Positions 7,679-17,227 of a stretch of DNA of 64,000 nucleotides are shown in pieces. Source of the stretch: Brevirhabdus pacifica (GTDB lineage Bacteria > Pseudomonadota > Alphaproteobacteria > Rhodobacterales > Rhodobacteraceae); NCBI RefSeq assembly GCF_002797755.1, contig NZ_PGFI01000011.1, positions 620,001 to 684,000 of the forward strand, given 5' to 3'. Position 1 is the stretch's first letter. Every line of letters begins with the position of its first letter. A program made the position numbers and the translations under genes. Below the pieces are notes generated by a model. The model saw nothing but the letters and a program-made list of their open reading frames with translations. It did no database searches and was not told the DNA's origin.

Positions 7679-7753
7679 GGCCGGCGGCGGCGAGTTGGGT
7701 AGTGACGGGGGGCAGCGCGAGGGGCGTGGGTATCCCCTCGCGCCGGGGGATTT

Positions 7754-8587
7754 CTACGCCTCGGCTTCGGTCTTTCGGCCAAGGGCGAGGCGGCGGGTGA
7801 AGGCCGCGATGAAGATGGCCGTCAGGATCAGCACGATCGTCGCCGCGGGGGCGCTGTCGAGGTAGAAGCTGGCGTAGGTGCCCGACAGCATCGCGAAAAG
7901 GCAGACCGCGACCGAGACCACCAGCATCCGGTCAAAGCTGCGCACCGTCAGGAAGGCAATGGCGCCGGGCGTCACCAAAAGTCCCACCGCTAGGATCAGC
8001 CCGGTTGACGACAGGGTCGAGACGACCGTCAGCGACAGCGCCGACAGAAGGCCGTAGTGCAGCCATCCGACCGGCAGGCCCGAGGCCCGCGCCTGGGTGG
8101 GATCGAAGGCATGCAGCAGCAGGTCCTTCCACTTCACGACCAGAAGCGTCGTCACCACCAGCCCGATCAGCCCCGAGGTCCAGAGGTCCTGCACACCCAC
8201 GCCAAGCATGTTGCCGAAAAGGATGTGGTCCAGGTGCTCGTTGGTGTGGATCGAGGTGTAGAGGATGATGCCCAGGCCGAACATGCCGGCGAAGACCACC
8301 CCCATGACGGTGTCCTGCTTGACCCGGCTGTTGTCGGCCAGGTAGCCGGTTGCCAGTGCGCAGAGCATGCCCGCCCCGAACGCGCCCACGATCAGCGGCA
8401 GGCCCAGGATCCAAGCCAGCACGATCCCCGGCAGGGTGGCGTGGCTGACGGCATCCCCCATCAGCGCCCAGCCCTTGAGCACGAGAAAGCACGACAGCAG
8501 CGCCGTCGGCGGGGCGACCAGGAGGCTGATCCAGAAAGCGTTCTGCATGAACGGAAACTGAAAGGGCTGCATCAGGATGTCGATCAT
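7754..8587 (-). CDS. sitD: Mn/Fe ABC transporter permease (second)
   Basis: 277-residue integral membrane protein of the ABC-3 family. It has about eight hydrophobic segments and the typical start with FMQNAFWISLLVAPPTALLS and the motif GDAVSHATLPGIVLAWILG. With SitC it forms the inner-membrane channel. The ATG overlaps the sitC stop (ATGA); the longer in-frame upstream extension is hydrophilic and rejected. It is the last gene of the four-gene operon, followed by an intrinsic terminator. Family membership is certain; Mn versus Fe preference is inferred from SitA. Confidence 0.92.
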   Translation of the reverse strand: MIDILMQPFQFPFMQNAFWISLLVAPPTALLSCFLVLKGWALMGDAVSHATLPGIVLAWILGLPLIVGAFGAGMLCALATGYLADNSRVKQDTVMGVVFAGMFGLGIILYTSIHTNEHLDHILFGNMLGVGVQDLWTSGLIGLVVTTLLVVKWKDLLLHAFDPTQARASGLPVGWLHYGLLSALSLTVVSTLSSTGLILAVGLLVTPGAIAFLTVRSFDRMLVVSVAVCLFAMLSGTYASFYLDSAPAATIVLILTAIFIAAFTRRLALGRKTEAEA

Positions 8588-9492
8588 GCGCCGGTCCCCC
8601 CGGTGGTGGCGTCGGACTCCGCAACGGGCCCCGCGATGGGCCGGGCGAGGCTTTGCGCCGCTTTGCGCCTGGCGGCCAGAAGCCCGTGTTTCGGTGCCCA
8701 CACGAAGGCCGCCAGGAAGATCAGCGTCTGAAGCGTGACGATGATCCCGCCCGTCGCCCCGTCCAGGAAGAAGCTGGCGTAGGCCCCGAGAAAGCTGGTT
8801 ACGGTGCCGATCAGCACCGAGATCATGATGAGACGTGGAAAGCGGTCGGCCAGCAGATAGGCCGTCGCCCCCGGGGTCACCACCAGCGCGATCACCAGAA
8901 AGGCGCCCACGGTCATCATCGCCGCGACCACGGCGGCCGAGAGCAGGACGAAGAAGACGGCCTTCAGCACCTCAGGGCGCAGGCCGACGGTACGGGCGTG
9001 GGTTTCATCGAAGAAGACCACCATCAGGTCGCGCCACTTGCTCAGAAGAACGGCCAGGCAGACCAGCCCGATGATTGCCAGTTGCAGGGTGTCTCCGGGG
9101 GTGATCGCCAGGATGTTGCCCATGATGATCGTCTGGATCGACACCGACATGGGCGACAGCGAGACCATGAACAGCCCCAGCCCGAAGAAGGAGGTGAAGA
9201 TGATGCCGATCACCACGTCGATCTTCAGCCCCGAGCGTTCGGAGAGAAACAGCATCGCCGCCGCCGCCAGCCCGCCCGCGAAAAAGGCACCCAGCGCGAA
9301 GGGCAGGCCCAGCATGTAGGCCCCCGCGACGCCCGGCACGACCGAGTGGCTGAGCGCGTCGCCGATCAGCGACCAGCCTTTCAGCATCAGGTAGCTGGAC
9401 AGGAAGGCGCAGACCCCGCCCACCAGGGACGAGACCCACATGGCATTGAACATGTAGCCGTAGGAAAAGGGTTCGAGCAGGGTGTCGATCAT
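8584..9492 (-). CDS. sitC: Mn/Fe ABC transporter permease (first)
   Basis: 302-residue ABC-3 family membrane protein, paralogous to the next gene. It shows [20 protein letters not shown] at the start and the conserved [19 protein letters not shown] loop, with eight to nine hydrophobic spans. The C-terminal tail (residues about 270-302) is hydrophilic, Ala-rich and cytoplasmic. It overlaps both sitB and sitD by 4 bp, so translation is coupled throughout. Confidence 0.92.
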   Translation of the reverse strand: MIDTLLEPFSYGYMFNAMWVSSLVGGVCAFLSSYLMLKGWSLIGDALSHSVVPGVAGAYMLGLPFALGAFFAGGLAAAAMLFLSERSGLKIDVVIGIIFTSFFGLGLFMVSLSPMSVSIQTIIMGNILAITPGDTLQLAIIGLVCLAVLLSKWRDLMVVFFDETHARTVGLRPEVLKAVFFVLLSAAVVAAMMTVGAFLVIALVVTPGATAYLLADRFPRLIMISVLIGTVTSFLGAYASFFLDGATGGIIVTLQTLIFLAAFVWAPKHGLLAARRKAAQSLARPIAGPVAESDATTGGTGA

Positions 9493-10457
9493 CGCGACCC
9501 GTCCTCCGCGTCCTTGCCGTCATCCTCAGGCCGGGGCGCGGTAGGGGCGCCGGCGGTGCCCTCGGTCTCGACATATTGGACGAAGGGGCGCTCGTCGTCG
9601 GTGATGATCCGCAGCTCGCGGGTGTCCTCGCGGTCGTGGTGCAGGTCGTCGCCACCAAGGGTGAAATGGCGCAGCACGCCGCCGAAAGCCCGTTCCAGGT
9701 TCTCGTGGGTAAAGGTCGTCTCGGTCGGGCCATGGGCCAGCACGGTGCCCTTGACCAGGACGGTGCGGTCGCAGAACTCGGGCACCGAGCCCAGGTTGTG
9801 GGTCGAGACGAGCATCACGCGGCCCTCTTCCTTAAGCTCGCGCAGAAGGGTGATGATCTTCTCCTCGGTCTTGACGTCCACCCCGGTGAACGGCTCGTCC
9901 AGCAGGATGACCTGGCCGTCCTGGGCCATGGCGCGGGCCAGAAAGACCCGCTTGCGCTGGCCCCCCGACAGCTCGCCGATCTGGCGGTCGCGGAAATCGG
10001 ACATGCCGACCCGCTCCAGCGCCGCCGCTACCGCCTCGTGGTCGGCGCGGCCGGCGCGGCGGAAAAAGCCCATGTGGCCAAAGCGGCCCATCATCACGAC
10101 ATCCTCGACCAGGACGGGGAAGGCCCAGTCGACCTCTTCGGCCTGGGGCACATAGGCCACGAGGTTGGCCGCCAGCGCCTGCTTGATCGGCAGGCCCAGC
10201 AGCCTGATGTCGCCGCGCGCCATGGGAGCAAAGCCCATGATCGCCTTGAACAGGGTCGACTTTCCGGCGCCGTTCACGCCCACCAGCGCGGTGATCGTGC
10301 CGCGGGGCACCTGAAAGCTGGCATCGTGCAGGGCGGTGTGACCGTTGCGATAGGTGACGGTCACATCCCGGGCGACGATACCGTCGGGGGTGCCGTCGGG
10401 GGTGCGGGCCGGGGTGCCCGCGCCCCCGGCGGGTTTGAAGTACCTGTCACGCATCAT
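9489..10457 (-). CDS. sitB: Mn/Fe ABC transporter ATP-binding protein
   Basis: 322-residue cytoplasmic ATPase of the metal transporter. It has Walker [10 protein letters not shown], the Q-loop region [15 protein letters not shown], the signature LSGGQRKRV, Walker [13 protein letters not shown] and the switch His in STHNLG. It is longer than usual at the C-terminus: from about residue 255 an acidic, His-containing extension ([15 protein letters not shown] and beyond) follows the ATPase domain. A shorter His-rich tail is common in SitB proteins and may sense or buffer metal. Confidence 0.93.
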   Translation of the reverse strand: MMRDRYFKPAGGAGTPARTPDGTPDGIVARDVTVTYRNGHTALHDASFQVPRGTITALVGVNGAGKSTLFKAIMGFAPMARGDIRLLGLPIKQALAANLVAYVPQAEEVDWAFPVLVEDVVMMGRFGHMGFFRRAGRADHEAVAAALERVGMSDFRDRQIGELSGGQRKRVFLARAMAQDGQVILLDEPFTGVDVKTEEKIITLLRELKEEGRVMLVSTHNLGSVPEFCDRTVLVKGTVLAHGPTETTFTHENLERAFGGVLRHFTLGGDDLHHDREDTRELRIITDDERPFVQYVETEGTAGAPTAPRPEDDGKDAEDGSR

Positions 10458-10496
10458 GAGCCTCCTGGCCGGGTAGCGACTGTTGCGAGGGTGCGA

Positions 10497-11414
10497 TCAT
10501 TTCGACTGCGGCGCCAGAGCGTCGGCAATGGTCTGGGCGTCAATTCGCAGCAGATCGAGGTAGGTGGGCACCGGGCCGTCTGCCGCCGTCAGGCTGTCGA
10601 CGTAAAGCACGCCGCCATAGGCGGCCCCGGTTTCGCGCGCGACCTGCTCGGCGGGTGCCTGGTTGACGGTGCTTTCGCAGAAGACCGCCGGGATGTCATG
10701 TTCGCGTACGGTGTCGATCACGCCGCGCACCTGCTGGGGCGTGCCGATCTGGTCGGCGTTGATGGGCCAGAGATACGCCTCGCGCAGGCCGAAGTCCTGG
10801 GCCAGGTAGCTGAAGGCACCTTCGCAGGTGACAAGCCAGCGGCGCTCCTCGGGCAGCTCGCGGATGCGGTCGCGCAGGGGGCCGACCGTGTCTTCGATCT
10901 GCTGTTTGTAGGCGTCGGCATTGGCGGCGTAGACCTCGGCGTTGTCGGGGTCGTGCTGGGACAGGGCGTCGCGGATGTTGTCGACGTAGACAAGCGCGTT
11001 GGCCAGCCCCATCCAGCCGTGGGGGTTGGGCAGCCCCTCGTAATCCCCTTCGGCGATGGCGATGGGCGCGATCCCGTCGGTCAGGATGGCCGAGGGCATC
11101 GTGCCCAGGTTTGCGATGAACTGTTCGAACCACAGCTCCAAGTTCAGCCCGTTGTAGAGGATCAGGTCCGCGTCCGAGGCCCGCACGATGTCCTGGGGCG
11201 TCGGCTCGTAACCGTGGATCTCGGCGCCGGGCTTGGTGATCGAGACGACCTCGGCGGCGTCGCCGGCGATGTTGCTGGCCATGTCCTGGATGATCGTGAA
11301 GGTGGTGACGACCTTGAACGCCCCATCCCCGGCGGCCGAGGCGGCAAGCGGGGAAAGTGCGGTTGCGGCCATGAGGGCGATGGAAAGGGCGGGGCGGCGA
11401 GCGATGGCAGACAT
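10497..11414 (-). CDS. sitA: Periplasmic Mn/Fe-binding protein of ABC transporter
   Basis: 305 residues with a signal peptide ending around SPLAASA. This is a cluster A-I solute-binding protein. Candidate metal ligands are His in EIHGYEPTPQD, His in NPHGWM, Glu in CEGAFSYLA and Asp in YVDSLT. A His-His-Glu-Asp set is typical of Mn/Fe rather than Zn binders. The start is the ATG after a perfect AGGAGGT; an upstream in-frame extension would run into the operator and is rejected. It is the first gene of sitABCD, and its promoter is overlapped by two Fur/Mur-type boxes. Confidence 0.93.
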   Translation of the reverse strand: MSAIARRPALSIALMAATALSPLAASAAGDGAFKVVTTFTIIQDMASNIAGDAAEVVSITKPGAEIHGYEPTPQDIVRASDADLILYNGLNLELWFEQFIANLGTMPSAILTDGIAPIAIAEGDYEGLPNPHGWMGLANALVYVDNIRDALSQHDPDNAEVYAANADAYKQQIEDTVGPLRDRIRELPEERRWLVTCEGAFSYLAQDFGLREAYLWPINADQIGTPQQVRGVIDTVREHDIPAVFCESTVNQAPAEQVARETGAAYGGVLYVDSLTAADGPVPTYLDLLRIDAQTIADALAPQSK

Positions 11415-11440
11415 GGGACCTCCTGTCGGTGTGCCGCTTT

Positions 11441-11469
11441 TGTAAATGATAATCATTCGCAAGTGTCAA
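11441..11469 (-). promoter_or_regulatory. sitA promoter
   Basis: On the minus strand: TTGACA, a 17-bp spacer, then TTTACA, about 27 bp before the sitA ATG. The -35 box is a perfect consensus. The spacer and -10 box are covered by the proximal metalloregulator palindrome and the distal one abuts the -35 box, so a bound repressor would block the polymerase. Confidence 0.75.
11443..11460. promoter_or_regulatory. Fur/Mur-type operator, sitA-proximal
   Basis: Palindrome AATGAT-n-ATCATT, very close to the Fur consensus GATAATGATAATCATTATC and to Mur boxes of alphaproteobacterial Mn-uptake genes. On the minus strand it reads GAATGATTATCATTT and lies within the spacer and -10 region of the sitA promoter. 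Whether Mur, Fur or another regulator binds cannot be read from the sequence. Confidence 0.85.
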
Positions 11470-11472
11470 TCG

Positions 11473-11490
11473 AAAATGATAATCATTCTC
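11473..11490. promoter_or_regulatory. Fur/Mur-type operator, distal
   Basis: A second copy of the same 15-bp element (GAATGATTATCATTT on the minus strand), centred 30 bp from the first, i.e. about three helical turns, and just upstream of the -35 box. It is also the copy nearer to the divergent LpxR-like gene. Confidence 0.85.
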
Positions 11491-11657
11491 AACTACTGTC
11501 GCCTTCGACCTCCAGCCCCGCAAATGACGCCGCGGCAGACCGTCCATATCGGCCATAAGGCCACATTTCGGTCCGATTGCTGCGAGAGAAACGACAGGTG
11601 GTTTTTTCCGTGCCGCCCCTGGGCCAGACATCGGGGGCAATGTTCCAAGAGGCTATC

Positions 11658-12563
11658 ATGATTCGCTCGCTGCTCGTCGCCGTCCTTCTTCTCAGCGCCA
11701 CTGCGTCGAACGCCCAGGAACGCGTCGGCCTGGGCCTCGCCCGGGTGTTCAACAACGACTACCTCGGTGACGGCAAGGACCGCTGGCGGACAGGTTCCTA
11801 CCAGCTCAGCTATTTCCGCGGCCCGGTCTGGGACGGCACCCGTCCCGGCGTGCTGGGCGAGTTGCTTGAATTCCGCCTGCGCGGCGAGACCATCGCCCCC
11901 GACAACCTTCAGAACCCCGCCCCGGGCGATCGCCGCCACGTCGGCGTGCTGTCGCTGGGCCTGCACAGCTATGCCACCCGCGGGGGGATGGATTACGAAG
12001 GCGGCATCGACCTGGTCGCCGTCGGTCCCCAGACCGGGGTGCTGAGCATGCAAAAGCGCCTGCACAAGCTGCTGGGCGCGACCGCCCCCCGGGTGGACAA
12101 TTTCCAGATCGGCAACGCGATCCGCCCCACCGCCCGCTTCGAAGTGGCCCGCGAGATGCAGATCGGCCGCGCCCGGCTGCGCCCCTTCGCCGAGGTTCAG
12201 GCCGGGGCAGAGACACTGGTTCGCGTCGGCTCGGACCTGACGGTCGGCAGCTTCGGCATCGGCGCATTGCGTATGCGCGACGTTGTCACGGGCCAGCGCA
12301 TGCCCGGCATCCAGTCCGACGACGCGGGCGAGGGGACCTCGTTCCTGCTGGGCGGCGATGTGGCCCATGTCACCGACAGCGTCTACCTGCCCCGTGACCT
12401 TGGCTACCGCCTCGAGGAGGGGCGCGCGCGGCTGCGGGCGGGCGTGCACCATTCCTGGGGCAGCGGCGCGATCTTCTACGGCGCCACCTACCTTTCCCCG
12501 GAGTTCGAGGCCCAGGCCGAAGGCCAGACCGTGGGATCCGTGACACTCAAGTTCAACTTCTGA
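11658..12563 (+). CDS. LpxR-like lipid A 3'-O-deacylase family protein
   Basis: 301 residues with a signal peptide (MIRSLLVAVLLLSATASNAQ) and a beta-barrel-like mature part ending in aromatic VTLKFNF, as outer-membrane proteins do. It belongs to the DUF2219/LpxR family: an early Asn-Asp (FNNDYLGDGKDRW), GLELSELTLG-like spacing around VAVGPQTGVLSMQ, and the QKRLHKLLG segment that supplies the family's catalytic His. LpxR removes acyl chains from lipid A. The start follows AAGAGG; an upstream in-frame ATG gives no signal peptide at the N-terminus. It is divergent from sitABCD across a region with two metalloregulator boxes. Confidence 0.85.
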   Translation: MIRSLLVAVLLLSATASNAQERVGLGLARVFNNDYLGDGKDRWRTGSYQLSYFRGPVWDGTRPGVLGELLEFRLRGETIAPDNLQNPAPGDRRHVGVLSLGLHSYATRGGMDYEGGIDLVAVGPQTGVLSMQKRLHKLLGATAPRVDNFQIGNAIRPTARFEVAREMQIGRARLRPFAEVQAGAETLVRVGSDLTVGSFGIGALRMRDVVTGQRMPGIQSDDAGEGTSFLLGGDVAHVTDSVYLPRDLGYRLEEGRARLRAGVHHSWGSGAIFYGATYLSPEFEAQAEGQTVGSVTLKFNF

Positions 12564-12659
12564 CAATATGGGGATGGCAACGCTTCTTCGGTGGCCGCCT
12601 GCGTGCTAGTCTCGGTTCAACAAGAACGAGCAGTATAAAAAAGAACGCAGGTAACCAGT

Positions 12660-13733
12660 ATGACAACGGGCTTGGCAGGCACGTACGTCATCCGGTGGCA
12701 GCAGGCAGAGATTGACGGCGTGGCTTGCCCGTCGACGACGGCCGTCTGCGACGGAGCGACGTGGCGGTGGAGTGGGCGCGCCATTCGGGTGGATGGGCCG
12801 GACCACGTGGTCCTTCGGGGCGATATCAACGAACGGCTGCGGTTGCGCCGGCGGGCTTCGCGCTCGCTCAGGCGGCTGCTGGCACCGGAACTGTCCATTG
12901 CGCGCCCGGGCCCGGCCTTCGACGAGGGTGATCCCCTGTTCGACGCGGGCTTCGTGCTGACCGACGGGCGCCACACCTATCCCGCGACCTTCATCCGCCT
13001 GCGCGAGGGGCTGCCGCCGCTGGTCATGTTCAACGACCGCCTGCCACGCCCCGATGTCGACCACTGGGTCGTGCGCCGGGTCGGTGACGATGCCCCGGTC
13101 CGCCGCACCACGGATTTCGGCGGCGGCGTCATCTGCTTTACCGAGAGCACCCGCATCGACACGCCCGACGGTCCCCGCCTCGTGCAGGAGCTTGAGGCCG
13201 GCGATTGGGTGCGCACCAAGGATAACGGCGCCCAGCAGATCGTCTGGCGTGGACATCGCCGCATGAGCGGCGCGCGCCTTTACGCCATGCCCGAGCTGCG
13301 CCCCGTACGAATCGCGGCCGGGGCGCTGGGCGATCGCCGTCCCGACGGCGACCTGCTGGTTTCGCCCCAGCACCGGGTGATGGTCCGTGGCCCCTTGGCT
13401 CGCGCGCTGTTCAATGAGCCCGAGGTCCTGGTCGCCGCAGAGCACCTGCTGAACGACCGCTCGGTCACCGTGGAATACAATCTTTCCGAGACGGTCTATC
13501 ACCACCTCATGTTCGACCGGCACCAGGTGCTGTGGGCCAACGGCGTGGAATGCGAAAGCTTCCATCCCGCCAACACCACGCTGAAGACCATCGAGGAAGA
13601 TCAGCGAGAGCAGCTTCTGAACGTCTTTCCGGGGCTTGAACAGGACCTGATGTCCTACGGCGAGATGGCACGGCGCGACCTGAGCAGGTCCGAGGCCGCT
13701 ATCCTGCTGCACGGGATCGACCACCGGCACTAG
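12660..13733 (+). CDS. Hint-domain protein (Hedgehog/intein type)
   Basis: 357 residues, no signal peptide. Residues 1-155 form an N-terminal part I do not recognise (it includes [20 protein letters not shown]). From C159 ([18 protein letters not shown]) a Hint module follows: [16 protein letters not shown], then [18 protein letters not shown] and [19 protein letters not shown]. This Hint_2 variant is common in Rhodobacterales. The intein nucleophile Cys and the TxxH-like block (SPQHRVM) are present, but the usual His-Asn splice end is missing, so cleavage or ligation at the N-terminal junction is possible and full splicing is not. It has its own terminator downstream. Confidence 0.88.
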   Translation: MTTGLAGTYVIRWQQAEIDGVACPSTTAVCDGATWRWSGRAIRVDGPDHVVLRGDINERLRLRRRASRSLRRLLAPELSIARPGPAFDEGDPLFDAGFVLTDGRHTYPATFIRLREGLPPLVMFNDRLPRPDVDHWVVRRVGDDAPVRRTTDFGGGVICFTESTRIDTPDGPRLVQELEAGDWVRTKDNGAQQIVWRGHRRMSGARLYAMPELRPVRIAAGALGDRRPDGDLLVSPQHRVMVRGPLARALFNEPEVLVAAEHLLNDRSVTVEYNLSETVYHHLMFDRHQVLWANGVECESFHPANTTLKTIEEDQREQLLNVFPGLEQDLMSYGEMARRDLSRSEAAILLHGIDHRH

Positions 13734-13830
13734 CCTGTGGTCGGAAACGAGCGACGCGGCGGGGCCCAAGCTATCCGGGGGCCGCGCCGCGGGCGCGACG
13801 GGCCCCTCCCTGCCCGGCGCGTCCCGCCTT

Positions 13831-13864
13831 GGCCGGACCCCACGCCGGGGCCCGGCCTTTTTCG
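13831..13864 (+). terminator. Intrinsic terminator after the Hint gene
   Basis: GGCCGGACCCC, loop ACGCC, GGGGCCCGGCC, then TTTTTC. The stem has 11 positions with one A-C mismatch. It separates the Hint gene from the rpsD promoter. Confidence 0.75.
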
Positions 13865-13917
13865 CGGCCCGTCCTTTCTTGCGGCGCAGGCGGGATGCGC
13901 GGCGCGGCCATCGCCCA

Positions 13918-13946
13918 TTGACACCACCCACCACCCCACCTAGAAG
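13918..13946 (+). promoter_or_regulatory. rpsD promoter
   Basis: TTGACA, 17-bp spacer, TAGAAG, leaving a leader of about 150 nt before the rpsD GTG. The -35 box is perfect consensus. The long leader leaves room for S4 feedback control, but no specific fold was identified. Confidence 0.6.
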
Positions 13947-14106
13947 GCGCGCTGTTCCCGTGCTTCGGTTTCGACCGGTGCCGCGGGGCGATCATTGGTG
14001 TTGGTGGCCCCCGCAAGGGGATGCCTGTCAGGCCCCGGTCTCCGGGTCCAGAGGACAACGCCCTTCATCGCCGCCCCCGGGGCGGCCACAACGAAGGAGA
14101 ACAGTC

Positions 14107-14727
14107 GTGACCAAACGCACGTCTGCCAAGTACAAGCTCGATCGCCGCATGGGCGAGAACATCTGGGGCCGCTCCAAGTCGCCCGTCGTCCGCCGCGAAT
14201 ACGGCCCCGGCCAGCACGGTCAGCGCCGCAAGGGCAAACTGTCCGATTTCGGTATCCAGCTGCGCGCCAAGCAGAAGCTCAAGGGCTACTACGGCGACCT
14301 GACCGAGAAGCAGTTCCGCCGCATCTATGCCGAGGCCGAGCGCGTCAAGGGCGACACCGGTGAGAACCTCATCGGCCTGCTCGAGCGCCGCCTGGACGCC
14401 ATCGTCTACCGCGCCAAGTTCGTGCCGACCGTTTTCGCCGCGCGCCAGTTCGTGAACCACGGCCACGTCCGTGTGAACGGCAAGAAGGTCAACATCCCCT
14501 CCTACCGCGTGAAGGAAGGCGACGTGATCGAGGTCCGCGACCGTTCCAAGCAGATGGCCGTCCTGCTCGAGGCCGTCCAGCTGGCCGAGCGTGACGTCCC
14601 CGACTACCTCGAGGTCGATCACTCCAAGATGACCGCCACCTTCGTGCGCACCCCGGCGCTGGGCGACGTGCCCTACCCGGTGATGATGGAGCCGAACCTG
14701 GTCGTGGAATTCTACGCGAAGAACTGA
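14107..14727 (+). CDS. rpsD: 30S ribosomal protein S4
   Basis: 206-residue primary 16S rRNA-binding protein that nucleates assembly of the 30S body. It starts [20 protein letters not shown] at a GTG preceded by GAAGGAGAA. The S4 RNA-binding domain covers about residues 95-160 ([20 protein letters not shown], then [20 protein letters not shown]). The gene stands alone here, not in the alpha operon, as is normal for alphaproteobacteria. A strong terminator follows. Confidence 0.98.
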   Translation: MTKRTSAKYKLDRRMGENIWGRSKSPVVRREYGPGQHGQRRKGKLSDFGIQLRAKQKLKGYYGDLTEKQFRRIYAEAERVKGDTGENLIGLLERRLDAIVYRAKFVPTVFAARQFVNHGHVRVNGKKVNIPSYRVKEGDVIEVRDRSKQMAVLLEAVQLAERDVPDYLEVDHSKMTATFVRTPALGDVPYPVMMEPNLVVEFYAKN

Positions 14728-14756
14728 TCTTCGCCGCCACCATCCACGGATCTTGC

Positions 14757-14794
14757 AAAGGGCCGCGGCCGGGAACTTCCCGCCGCGGCCCTTT
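14757..14794 (+). terminator. Intrinsic terminator of rpsD
   Basis: AAAGGGCCGCGG, an inner CGGGAACTTCCCG hairpin, then CCGCGGCCCTTTCG. The stem is at least 12 bp and perfect, with a short T-run. It is symmetric enough to act on both strands. Confidence 0.8.
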
Positions 14795-15028
14795 CGCATT
14801 TGCGGGGTGCAATCATGGGGGCGGGAGGCACGCGGCAGGGGCGCGCGAAAGCTGTTTGCGCTAGCGGTTTGCGACAGGGCGGCGCAGCATCTTCGCGGAC
14901 CCTGCGCAATCCCGGTCCGCACGCCGCGTTAGCGTGTCCCCCGCGCCACCATCCCGCCCCGATCCGCCTTTTGTCACTGGTCAGCCTTTTGGGGCAAAGC
15001 TAGAACACCCGGAGCAGGAGGATCGGTT

Positions 15029-16117
15029 ATGACATCGGACATCAAGCCGCAGCCCGGTATCATGGAAATCGACCTTTACGAGGGCGGCCAATCCACGATC
15101 GAGGGCCGCACCGACGTGGTCAAGCTCAGCTCGAACGAGAATCCGTTCGGGCCCAGCGAAGCCGCGACCGAGGCGTTCCGCCGCTCGATGCACCAGCTTC
15201 ACCGCTATCCCAACACCCACCACCTGCCGTTGCGCACCGCCATCGGCGAGGTCTGGGGCCTTGATCCGGAACGGGTGATCTGCGGCGTCGGCTCGGACGA
15301 GATCCTGACCCTGCTTTGCCAGGCATACGCCGGCCCGGGCGACGAGGTGGTCCACACCGAGCACGGCTTTGCCATGTACCGCATCTCGGCGCTGGCGGCG
15401 GGGGCGACCCCGGTCTCGGTCCCCGAAAGCGAGCGGGTCACCGATGTCGACGCGATCCTGGCGGCCTGTAACCGCAAGACGCGTCTGGTCTTCATCGCCA
15501 ATCCCAACAACCCCACCGGCACTATGATCGGGGGCAACGAGCTTGCCCGCCTGGCCGACGGGCTGCCGCGCGGCGCGATCCTGGTTCTGGACGGCGCCTA
15601 TGCCGAGTATGTCGAGGGCTATGACGGCGGCGCCGATCTGGTCGATTCCCGCGACAACGTGGTGATGACGCGCACCTTCTCGAAGATCTACGGCCTCGGC
15701 GGTCTGCGCATTGGCTATGGCTATGCCCCCAAGCCGATCATCGACGTGCTGAACCGCCTGCGCGGCCCCTTCAACCTGTCCGAGGCGCAGATGGCCGCCG
15801 CCGCCGCCGCGGTCCGCGATGTCGCCTACATGGAGAAGTGCCGCCGGGAGAATGCCCGGATGCGCAACTGGCTTGCCGAGGCCCTGGCCGAGCATGGGGT
15901 GCCCTCGGACACGTCCTGCGCCAATTTCATCCTCGCCCGTTTCGCCGACGCCGAAGAGGCCGAGGCCTGCGACGAGCACCTGAAATCCGAAGGCATCATC
16001 GTGCGCCGGGTCGGGGGGTACAACCTGCCCAACTGTCTGCGCATCACCGTCGGCGACGAGGCCAGCTGCCGCCGGGTGGCCCATACGGTGGGGACCTTCA
16101 AGGGCCGCCGGCAATGA
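15029..16117 (+). CDS. hisC: Histidinol-phosphate aminotransferase
   Basis: 362-residue cytosolic PLP enzyme that converts imidazole-acetol phosphate and glutamate to histidinol phosphate. Fold type I motifs are present: [11 protein letters not shown] near the start, [16 protein letters not shown] and the PLP lysine in [16 protein letters not shown]. It starts after a clear AGGAGG. Its stop overlaps the tyrA start (ATGA), so it likely also supplies aromatic aminotransferase activity for tyrosine and phenylalanine; such dual use is known for HisC enzymes paired with tyrA. Confidence 0.95.
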   Translation: MTSDIKPQPGIMEIDLYEGGQSTIEGRTDVVKLSSNENPFGPSEAATEAFRRSMHQLHRYPNTHHLPLRTAIGEVWGLDPERVICGVGSDEILTLLCQAYAGPGDEVVHTEHGFAMYRISALAAGATPVSVPESERVTDVDAILAACNRKTRLVFIANPNNPTGTMIGGNELARLADGLPRGAILVLDGAYAEYVEGYDGGADLVDSRDNVVMTRTFSKIYGLGGLRIGYGYAPKPIIDVLNRLRGPFNLSEAQMAAAAAAVRDVAYMEKCRRENARMRNWLAEALAEHGVPSDTSCANFILARFADAEEAEACDEHLKSEGIIVRRVGGYNLPNCLRITVGDEASCRRVAHTVGTFKGRRQ

Positions 16118-17040
16118 GCGTGATCTACCAGCGCGTGGCCCTTGTCGGGCTGGGGCTGATCGCCTCGTCCATGGCCCATGCCATGCGGCGCGCGGGGCTG
16201 GCCGGCCATATCGCCGGCACCGCCCGTTCGGCCGAGACCCGGCAGATCGCGCTTGAAATCGGCCTGTGCGACAGCGTTGCAGAAACCGCCGCCGAGGCCG
16301 TGCGCGATGCCGACCTGGTGGTGCTGGCCGTGCCCGTGGGCGCGATGGGGACGCTGGCCAGTGAAATCGCCCCCCACCTCAAGCCCGGCGCGACGCTGAC
16401 CGACGTGGGCTCGGTCAAGCAGGCGGTGATCGACGCGGTCGGCCCCCATGTGCCCGAGGGCGTGCATTTCGTTCCCGCCCACCCCCTGGCCGGGACCGAG
16501 CATTCGGGCCCCCGCGCCGGCTTTGCCGAGCTTTTCGAGAACCGCTGGTGCCTGCTCGTCCCGGCGGAGGGAAGCGACGAAGCCGCCGTCGAACGGCTGG
16601 CCGAGCTGTGGCACGCCATGGGCTCGCGGGTCGACCGGATGGACGCGGCGCACCACGACCTGGTGCTGGCCGTGACCTCCCACGCGCCGCACCTGATTGC
16701 CTACACGATGGTGGGGGTGGCCGACGACCTGGGCCGCGTCACCGACAGCGAGGTGATCCAGTATTCCGCCGCGGGCTTTCGGGATTTCACCCGCATCGCC
16801 GCCAGCGATCCGACCATGTGGCGCGATGTCTTCCTGACCAACCGCGACGCGACGCTCGAGATACTGGGCCGCTTCACCGAAGAGCTGTTCGCCCTGCAAC
16901 GGGCGATCCGCACCGGGGACGGTGAGATGCTGCACGACTATTTCACCCGCACGCGCGCCATCCGCCGGGGCATCATCGAGGCCGGCCAGGACACGGACGC
17001 CCCCGATTTCGGCCGCCTGCCCAAGCCCGGCAAGGACTGA
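16114..17040 (+). CDS. tyrA: Prephenate/arogenate dehydrogenase
   Basis: 308 residues. Oxidative decarboxylation of prephenate (or arogenate) in tyrosine synthesis. The N-terminal Rossmann fold has [17 protein letters not shown], with Ala where a third Gly is frequent, which alphaproteobacterial members tolerate. The catalytic His lies in [13 protein letters not shown] and the helical C-terminal domain carries [14 protein letters not shown]. Translation is coupled to hisC by a 4-bp overlap. No ACT or chorismate mutase domain is fused. Confidence 0.93.
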   Translation: MSVIYQRVALVGLGLIASSMAHAMRRAGLAGHIAGTARSAETRQIALEIGLCDSVAETAAEAVRDADLVVLAVPVGAMGTLASEIAPHLKPGATLTDVGSVKQAVIDAVGPHVPEGVHFVPAHPLAGTEHSGPRAGFAELFENRWCLLVPAEGSDEAAVERLAELWHAMGSRVDRMDAAHHDLVLAVTSHAPHLIAYTMVGVADDLGRVTDSEVIQYSAAGFRDFTRIAASDPTMWRDVFLTNRDATLEILGRFTEELFALQRAIRTGDGEMLHDYFTRTRAIRRGIIEAGQDTDAPDFGRLPKPGKD

Positions 17041-17227
17041 GGCGCGAGGGGCGGGGCCTGTCGCCCATCGCCCCGTTTCGGCCCGGCGCCGCCCGCGCGG
17101 CACGCCTCCGGCGCTTGAGAGCGACGGCGCCGCATCGCCGACCGACGGGGGCAGCCCAAGCCCCGCACTTGCCCCGACCAGCCGGCTGTGGTCCTGTGAA
17201 ACAGGCTTTTCCTGTTTTCCCGGTGTC

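Larger units (their letters stand above)
7191..7753. other. Gene-poor right end of the element
   Basis: No convincing gene. A short open frame just after the previous gene encodes a peptide with DPEEIAGFLVRGIAALGYPP; it has no good start codon and ends after about 50 codons, so it may be a remnant. The stretch also holds the right copy of the bipartite end motif, the candidate right att core and, beyond it, the minus-strand terminator of the sit operon. Confidence 0.6.

Noticed and set aside
14106-14107. An S4-binding pseudoknot in the rpsD leader
   Set aside because: The leader is long enough, but I could not recognise a specific fold by eye and do not claim it.
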